A DNA stretch of 64,000 bases from Symbiodinium natans. Taxonomy: Eukaryota > Sar > Dinophyceae > Suessiales > Symbiodiniaceae. A program made the translations under genes and the position numbers. Positions 58,488 to 64,000 of the stretch are shown here, in pieces. A model generated the notes under the pieces. The model did not search any database and had not been told where the DNA came from. It saw only the letters and a list, made by a program, of their open reading frames with translations. Position 1 is the stretch's first letter; the number at the start of each line of letters is the position of its first letter. The stretch spans positions 239,501 to 303,500 of the forward strand of contig CAJNDS010000335.1 in assembly GCA_905221605.1 (NCBI GenBank). Reading direction: 5' to 3'.

Positions 58488-59204
58488 CTACCCCTAAACC
58501 CTATTTCCTACACCCTAAACCCTACACTCTAATTAATCAAAGCATACGAGACGGTTGAAATCCAGAGTGTCGGTTTTAAGGTCTCAGACGATTTAGGGTT
58601 TAGGGTTGCAGGGTTTCACGATTGGCGCTTCGGGTTTTTTGTATATGTAGGCTTCAGTCAGGGTAGCTTCTCCATGATCTAGGCGACACCACGCAGGGTT
58701 TGCGATGGCTTTGAGATAAACAGCCGATGAGGGCCGCTATCAAGCCATGCACCGAAAAATCCAAAAATCTGCGAGGCTCTAGAGCCTTGGGGCCCAAATT
58801 AACCCTACAAGGGTTTCGTGGTATAGAGTCAGAGTGTATGACCCCCAATTTTAGGGTTCATGTCGTCTCCAAGGAGCGTAGAGCACGCACGGCTCAGTTC
58901 CGTGTATGTACGACTGGGAACTATGAAGGGGCTCAGGGGGACTCCGCTCTAGATCTTTGCAAGTGCCTGGTATACACACCTTGAACCCTTAAACAAACCC
59001 CGAAACCCTCAACCCTTACATCATTATCAACACCCCTACATGCATAAACAAGCTCTTAACCCTCAACCCTTACATCCTACACCGACCTCAACCAATGCTC
59101 TCGTACGCCTCGATTCCCATCTGCGCGAAGAATGCGTACTTCGACAGCAGGCGCGCCTTGGATGCCACCCCCTCAAACGCGACAGCCCTGCGTTTTGGGC
59201 GCCT
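58488..59204. other. Array-poor spacer without a supported gene
   Basis: Open frames at plus 58727-58984 (85 codons) and minus 58654-58848 overlap and are unrecognised. Words AACCCTTACATC repeat at 59010 and 59062. Confidence 0.4.
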
Positions 59205-59519
59205 GAACCCTAAACCCTAAACCGTCGAACCCCTCATATCGGAGGTTTAGGTTCAGACTTGTCTTTCGTGCCCTCGCTGACTCTGCTTGTGATTTTCCCC
59301 CCAGTCCCTTGCCCCTCAGCCACCCAGGAACCCCACGAAACTCCACGCTGTTGACTGGGCCCACAATTCCTGACGCCAAGGGGTGGCCAAAGATTTGCAA
59401 CCCTACAACTCAGCAATCTAACCTCAAGCCTAAACCCTAACCCCAAACCGTAAACCTTAATCCTTCAACCCTAAAGAACCGGGGCGAGGGTTCGGGATTG
59501 TCATGGGATCTGATGCCCT

Positions 59520-59640
59520 AAAACCTAGACCCTAAACCCTAGACCCTAAACCCTACACCCGAAACCCTAAACCCTAAACCCTAAACCCTAAACCCTAAAC
59601 CCTAAACCCTAAACCCTAAACCCTAAACCCCAACCCCTTA
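59520..59640 (-). repeat. Telomere-type array (about 17 units)
   Basis: CCCTAGA variants at the left and a clean right block. Confidence 0.96.
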
Positions 59641-59738
59641 ACCCCAAAGCCGCTGGCATGACCCTCAGCTAGACTTGTCGGAGCCTGATGACTAGTTCGG
59701 CTAGGGCAAGTCTGGGGTCCCGTATACCCCACACCCCC

Positions 59739-59883
59739 AGGGTTTAGGGTTTAGGGTTTAGGGTTTAGGGTTTAGGGTTTAGGGTTTAGGGTTTAGGGTT
59801 TAGGGTTTAGGGTTTAGGTTTTTGGGGTTTAGGGTTTGGGGTTTAGGGTTTAGGGTTTAAGGTTTAGGCTTTAGGGTTTAGGG
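59739..59883 (+). repeat. Telomere-type array (about 20 units)
   Basis: Clean for eleven units then mixed. Confidence 0.97.
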
Positions 59884-59911
59884 CAGAAGATCCTTGTCCC
59901 ACCCTCATTCT

Positions 59912-60120
59912 GAACCCTAAACCCGAAACCTCTAAACTTTGACCCCAAACCCCTTAACCCCTTAACCCCTTAACCCCGTAAGCCCTTAACCCCTTAACCC
60001 CTTAACCCCTAAAACCCCTAAACCCCTAAACCCCTAAACCCCTAAACCCCTAAACCCCTAAACCCCTAAACCTCTAAACCCCTAAACCCCCCGTAAACCC
60101 CCCGTAAACCCTAAACCCCA
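59912..60120 (-). repeat. Array CCCCTTAA then CCCCTAAA
   Basis: About eight CCCCTTAA-type octamers then about ten CCCCTAAA octamers. Confidence 0.95.
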
Positions 60121-60146
60121 GCGTAAGGGGATCGCATCCCCATATT

Positions 60147-60258
60147 CCAAACCCTCTGGTGCCAACCCCTAACCCTAAACCCTAGACCCTAAACCCTAAA
60201 CCCTAAACCCTAAACCCTAAACCCTAAACCCCAAACCCCAAACCCTCTTTTGCCAACC
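60147..60258 (-). repeat. CCCTAAA array between 21-bp direct repeats
   Basis: CCAAACCCTCTGGTGCCAAC at 60147 and CCAAACCCTCTTTTGCCAAC at 60238 (19 of 21 over the full match) flank about nine CCCTAAA units. Confidence 0.85.
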
Positions 60259-60360
60259 AGCTGCAAAGGGCCCGAACTCCAACCAGGCTTTCGAGGAATC
60301 CTTGCGCACAGCCTTGGGAAGCTTCAGGGCTGTGAGGGAAGCCGGGTCTGGAGCTTACGT

Positions 60361-60505
60361 AGGGTTTAGGGTTTAGGGTTTAGGGTTTAGGGTTTAGGGT
60401 TTAGGGTTTAGGGTTTAGGGTTTAGGGCTTAGGGCTTAGGGTGTAGGGTTTAGAGTTTAGGGTTTAGGGTTTGGGGTTCGGGGTTTGGGGTTTGGGGCTC
60501 CGGAT
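60361..60505 (+). repeat. Telomere-type array decaying rightward
   Basis: Nine clean TTTAGGG, then CTTAGGG and TTTGGGG. Confidence 0.96.
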
Positions 60506-60704
60506 TTGGGGTTTGGAGTTGGTTGTAGGGGTGTAGGGTTTAGGGCTTTTGCTTTCACATACATACATCCTTGTGTCATGGGCTGAGGCTCTAAAGAGTA
60601 GCTCCTTGACGCTTCATGGGCCTTACTAGACCGATGCAACTAAGTTTATCATGTGCCAACTTTTGAACCGGGTTTGGGGCTTAGGGTTTACTAGGGTTTA
60701 GGGT

Positions 60705-60781
60705 CTATACAACCCAAGGGCCCACACATCAGAGTTTAAAGAGTGGGTACCACATGAAGGGGCCATGAAACTACTTTAGAA
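60705..60781. mobile_element. FB-D copy 5, right half only
   Basis: TATACAACCCAAGGGCCCAC, CACATGAAGGGGCCATGAAA and CTACTTTAG match the right half. TTTAGGG-like sequence (60668-60704) stands at the left. Confidence 0.75.
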
Positions 60782-60902
60782 AAACACGCAAGTTTACAAC
60801 CCCAAAGCGCAATCGTCGCTCCACGAAGTGTCGAGTACGAAGCCGAGTTGCAAAACCCATGAAATTTGAAGAGAAGGGATCAGGCTTACAAGTGTAGGAC
60901 TG

Positions 60903-60932
60903 GGGTTTAGGGTTTAGGGTTTAGTTTAGTGC
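60903..60932 (+). repeat. Telomere-type array (4 units)
   Basis: The last G-strand array of the window. Confidence 0.9.
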
Positions 60933-60984
60933 AACTCCATTCCTAGTGCTCACTCCAACCCGAACCCTCCCCAAACCCTACATA

Positions 60985-61014
60985 CTCTAAACCCTAAACC
61001 CTAAACCCTAAATA
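60985..61014 (-). repeat. Telomere-type array (4 units)
   Basis: The last array of the window. Only isolated CCCTA words follow to 61036. Confidence 0.9.
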
Positions 61015-61096
61015 CCTTACTAAACCCGAACCCTACGTTTTGTGGGTTTAAAAACAAAGGTTGTCAAGGACTTGATCTTGAGAATAAATAAATGGG

Positions 61097-61345
61097 AAGG
61101 GGCCTCGGGCCCCCCAGACCCATTTAAATCTTATAATGGGTTGTTTAAAGCCTTAAACTCCTTAAGAAAGTAAAGCCCGGCCCTTTCACATTGAATCTGT
61201 TAAGGGCTGTAAAGATGTAACAGGCCTTAACAATCTGAAAACCCTCAAAAAAAGGGAGGCCCTTGCCACATAGTTTCTACAGGGCTTCAAGGATTTTAAG
61301 ATTCCATGTTTAAATTTAGATGGGTCCGGGGGGCAGCGGCCCTCC
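61097..61345. mobile_element. FB-N, 250-bp imperfect palindrome
   Basis: GGGGCCTCGGGCCCCCCAGA then CCCATTTAAATC pairs with AAATTTAGATGGGTCCGG then GGGGCAGCGGCC. The loop has shorter inverted words such as CTTAACAGATT-type arms around TTAAGGGCTGTAAAG. Confidence 0.75.
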
Positions 61346-61407
61346 CCATAATTGTTCGCAGCAAATGAATAGGAATTAGATAAATTAGATAGAGGATGAG
61401 GATAGTA

Positions 61408-61552
61408 GCTCTCAAGTTCAGCTTCTCATGACCGGGGGGGCTCCAGGCTCTCAAGTTCAGCCTCTCACAGGGGGGGGGGGGGGGGGGGGGGCAAAACACA
61501 TACAAAAATGTTTTGCCCCTTCCCCCTTCCCCCTTCCCCCCCCCCCCCCCCC
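61408..61552. repeat. Duplicated 21-mer and a G-tract/C-tract hairpin
   Basis: CTCTCAAGTTCAGCTTCTCA at 61410 and CTCTCAAGTTCAGCCTCTCA at 61448 are tandem. The following G tract (61470-61491) with GCAAAACACA pairs with TGTTTTGCCCC and the C-rich run to 61552. Confidence 0.85.
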
Positions 61553-61680
61553 GACTGAAGCCCATACTCTGACTGCTATGCAATCTCTGAAACTTGGAGT
61601 GTCAGCATACATGACATGAAAATCTAAATCTTTACTGTCTTGACGCCGTTCTACTAGAAACATACTCCGTGTATAAGGAC

Positions 61681-62001
61681 TTGGATTTCATCTTTCTGGG
61701 GGAAGGTGCTTTTTCAAAAAGAAAGGAAACTCGAGACCTTCTGAAAACTGGAAACCAGGGACCTTTAAGGAATAGGATTTCAAATATCCATGGGATAAGG
61801 GGCCTTTCTTAAAAACAATAAGGTTGTTTGTTCCTGGACATCCAGGGCCCTGCAAGGATTAGGATTTCATCGTCGCCATCCAGGGACCTTTAAGGATTAG
61901 GATTTCATCTTCGTGGGGTAAGGTGCCTTTTCAAAAAGAAAGGTTCCGTGGAAAACAGGGACCTTTAAGGAGTGGGATTTCATTTTCCCATGGGTTAAGG
62001 G
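61681..62001. repeat. Interspersed tandem repeat (CAGGGACCTTTAAGGA unit)
   Basis: CAGGGACCTTTAAGGA or close forms with AGGATTTCAT occur about five times. AAGGTGCTTTTTCAAAAAGAA and AAGGTGCCTTTTCAAAAAGA mark an imperfect longer period of about 225 bases. Confidence 0.85.
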
Positions 62002-64000
62002 TCAACCGCGACAAGCACAGGGGAAGGCACCACCAGGCTATCCTTGGCAACGGGCGTCTGTTGGTTGGCCGCTTTGTTTGCCAAAGACTTCCATCGGGTT
62101 CATGGATAAGAGCGTCTGGACATCGAAAGGCGGCTGGCATGTTTGAGGACTCACGCGGGCTGCAATTGTGTGTTTAGCCCACAGGCAGGCGCCGCCACAG
62201 CACACGACTGCATCTCAGCAACTTCCGAAAGATCCAACAGCTCGGCTTGGGTGAGGTCACGTTCTTTCGGGCGAACCATTGTTGTTACACACCAGCGAAT
62301 CAGCGAATATTGGCCGCGTGTCTAGCTTGTGGTCGAAGGAGTTATAAAGTTTTTTTTGTGTATTTCGGGATAGGGTAGCAAGGCAGTCTTATTGCTGTTC
62401 GGCCACTCACCTGGGATCGATGTGCATCTAGCGCAGGAACAACATGGAATCACAAGAGTGCGCACACAGCCAGACAGCATGCGCATGTACTGCAAGATCA
62501 AAATTTGCTGCCACACCGGCCAAAACTTCCTCTTCCTGGACACCATCAAGGATTTGACCTGGAGCTGCAATAATCCACAACTGGACAGGTGATGATACCA
62601 AGCTGGGTGCCTGGCAGTGTCGTCGGCACAGACGACGCGAGTCCTGCATGGTGGTTCCCAATGATAAGTCCGACAAATTCGGGGCACGCGGTTCAAATTC
62701 AGAAGCATGCAGAGCACCACCTTTTGTTGCCAGCAGGCGTGTGCGAGGGCGCGGCCCATCCCCCTAAGATCCGGTTGGAGCTGCAGCCTCCTGCTTGTTT
62801 TGTTTGTTTACAAGTTGAGTACTATTGCAAAACTGGCTGGCCCCAACAGTGCCCTAGAGCTCCCTCAGCCACTGTCACTTGAAGAGGAGTCTGAGCTGAC
62901 CACCAGCTCCCTCAGCTCCCTTCCTCACCAGGGTTATCTGAAGGATTCTTGGATGGGTGTAGGGTTCTCGGGGTGTAGGTTGAATTCAGTCAAGGAGCGG
63001 CTCACCTGAGGGTCCGCAATTGCTGGTGCCACATCGTAGCTGGTGTGGGGCAGGCCTGGGGGCGGCAGCAAGCCCTGGGGGTGGTGGCAGACATGTCCCT
63101 CCAGTAGTCGCCTGCCTTTCAAACACACATCGCGAGCCAATCCAACCTCGCTCGCCATTGGCTCGCCTCTGCTGTTGTTGTTTCATTGGTTGCCTGTGCC
63201 TGGCAAAACACACCCAACGCTCTCTCTTGCCGGTCACCTCTCTGTTGTCACTGAAAGTACGCACGAAACGTTTCCACTCCAAACAAAGCGCCTCCGATGC
63301 AATCTCATGCCTTTGACCTTTCATGGGAAACGATCTCAAATGGAAGTAAAAAGTCACGAAAGAAAATGGGGTACATGGGGAACTTTACATCTTTGCACCC
63401 CTCCTTAGGACACGCGTCACTATGATGAATGTAAATGTACTACCGAAACTCCAAAAGTCGCACGTGACACATCGTGCTATGGCCAATCTTGTGCATCTCC
63501 AATGCACTGGGCCGCCAGTTTAGCCCACATACTCCACGTGAATTTTTACACCTCTACGGAAAATCAAGACTTCGAACACGTGGCTGCAAACTCAAGCTTT
63601 GGGGGGATGGAAGCAGTTGGGTTATGATCCTGCTCAAGCACTATCTGACATCACGTCGTACGCAGTATCTCATCCACCATTCAGGATTTCTCACCTCACC
63701 TTGCTGAACGAGCTCACAAGCTCTCGCTCCATCTGGACGCCCTTCAACATCACCACGAGTCCAGTCTCCAAGGATTGCATTGTCTGCACGCAGTGTAGCT
63801 CGGGGCAATCGCCAAGGTTCTCGTCATCGTTTGCCCTCTATGGCCATCTCGCCTTGCTTTGCTTGTCATTCCACACCGCTCAGCATGCGAGCGTCTCCCA
63901 GTGTTGCCTATGATCACCACTTGCTGGTTGTTTGCATTCATGGGCACAAGCAACAGGTCGTGGATGCGGCTGAGGTTCTAGATCTTGCTCTCGTGCTCCA
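62002..64000. other. 2-kb array-free, foldback-free block, possibly genic
   Basis: No telomere units and no foldback family occur here, and the composition is balanced. Overlapping frames of 60-145 codons occur on both strands (minus 62322-62759, 145 codons; minus 62986-63357, 123; plus 63043-63408, 121; plus 63599-63913, 104), none with a motif I recognise. It could be a spliced gene whose exons I cannot delimit by eye, or intergenic DNA. The sequence runs off the window edge. Confidence 0.4.

Noticed and set aside
11-61014. CRISPR array interpretation of regularly repeated units
   Set aside because: The repeats are direct 7-8 bp units without unique spacers of constant length, and the DNA is eukaryotic in character.
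62002-64000. Individual genes in the last 2 kb
   Set aside because: Frames on both strands overlap heavily and none has a recognisable motif or convincing splice structure, so no CDS was called.

Overview
This is nuclear DNA of a eukaryote, and most of it is a patchwork of short telomere-type arrays. More than 120 arrays of the 7-bp unit TTTAGGG/CCCTAAA or close variants, from about 30 to 420 bp long, occur between base 11 and about base 61,010. They lie in both orientations and are separated by roughly 50 to 1,000 bp of other sequence. TTTAGGG is the Arabidopsis-type telomere repeat, known from land plants and several algal groups including dinoflagellates and chromerids. The window alone does not settle the lineage. 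The first array has the C-rich strand on top, as a left chromosome end would, and the arrays stop at about 61 kb. My inference is a subtelomeric or internal telomere-repeat-rich domain that passes into ordinary sequence at its right end.

The spacers hold a second population: short foldback (MITE-like) elements of about 90-250 bp with terminal inverted repeats and no coding capacity. I group them into families named here FB-A to FB-N (my labels): FB-A (TIR GATGTTCCCCCTTATA), FB-B (CTTGGAGGTTC), FB-C (GGGTCCATGTACCT), FB-D (GGTAGTTACATGGGCCC), FB-E (CTAGACCCAGG), FB-F (CTACCTTGGACCCTTAAG), FB-G (TAGGATGGCCC), FB-H, FB-I, FB-J (AATAGGGGCC), FB-K (GCTTAAGAACCCC), FB-L (CTACTACCCCCC), FB-M and FB-N. 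No transposase or reverse transcriptase was seen.

The two populations interlock. Several telomere-type arrays sit inside, or cut off, foldback copies (FB-B, C, D, F, J, A), and at least eight arrays lie between direct duplications of 13-26 bp. Intact sister copies of FB-B and FB-F show that the flanking sequence was single before the array arrived. The arrays therefore look like insertions with long target-site duplications, later expanded and drifted in blocks (TTTTAGGG, TTTAAGGG, CTTAGGG, TTGAGGG, CCCCAAAA, CCCTAAAA). This is the most interesting aspect of the window.

Coding content is minimal. The only open frame I would defend is a minus-strand 164-residue protein at 33,216-33,710, with an N-terminal signal-like segment and a glycine-rich membrane domain, inside an 0.8-kb repeat-free island. 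Other islands without repeats are at about 1.2-1.6, 8.9-10.1, 11.2-11.8, 25.4-25.7, 31.2-31.7, 45.1-46.0 and 61.3-64 kb. They may hold gene fragments or intron-containing genes that cannot be resolved by eye. No rRNA, tRNA, CRISPR or recognisable transposon gene was found.
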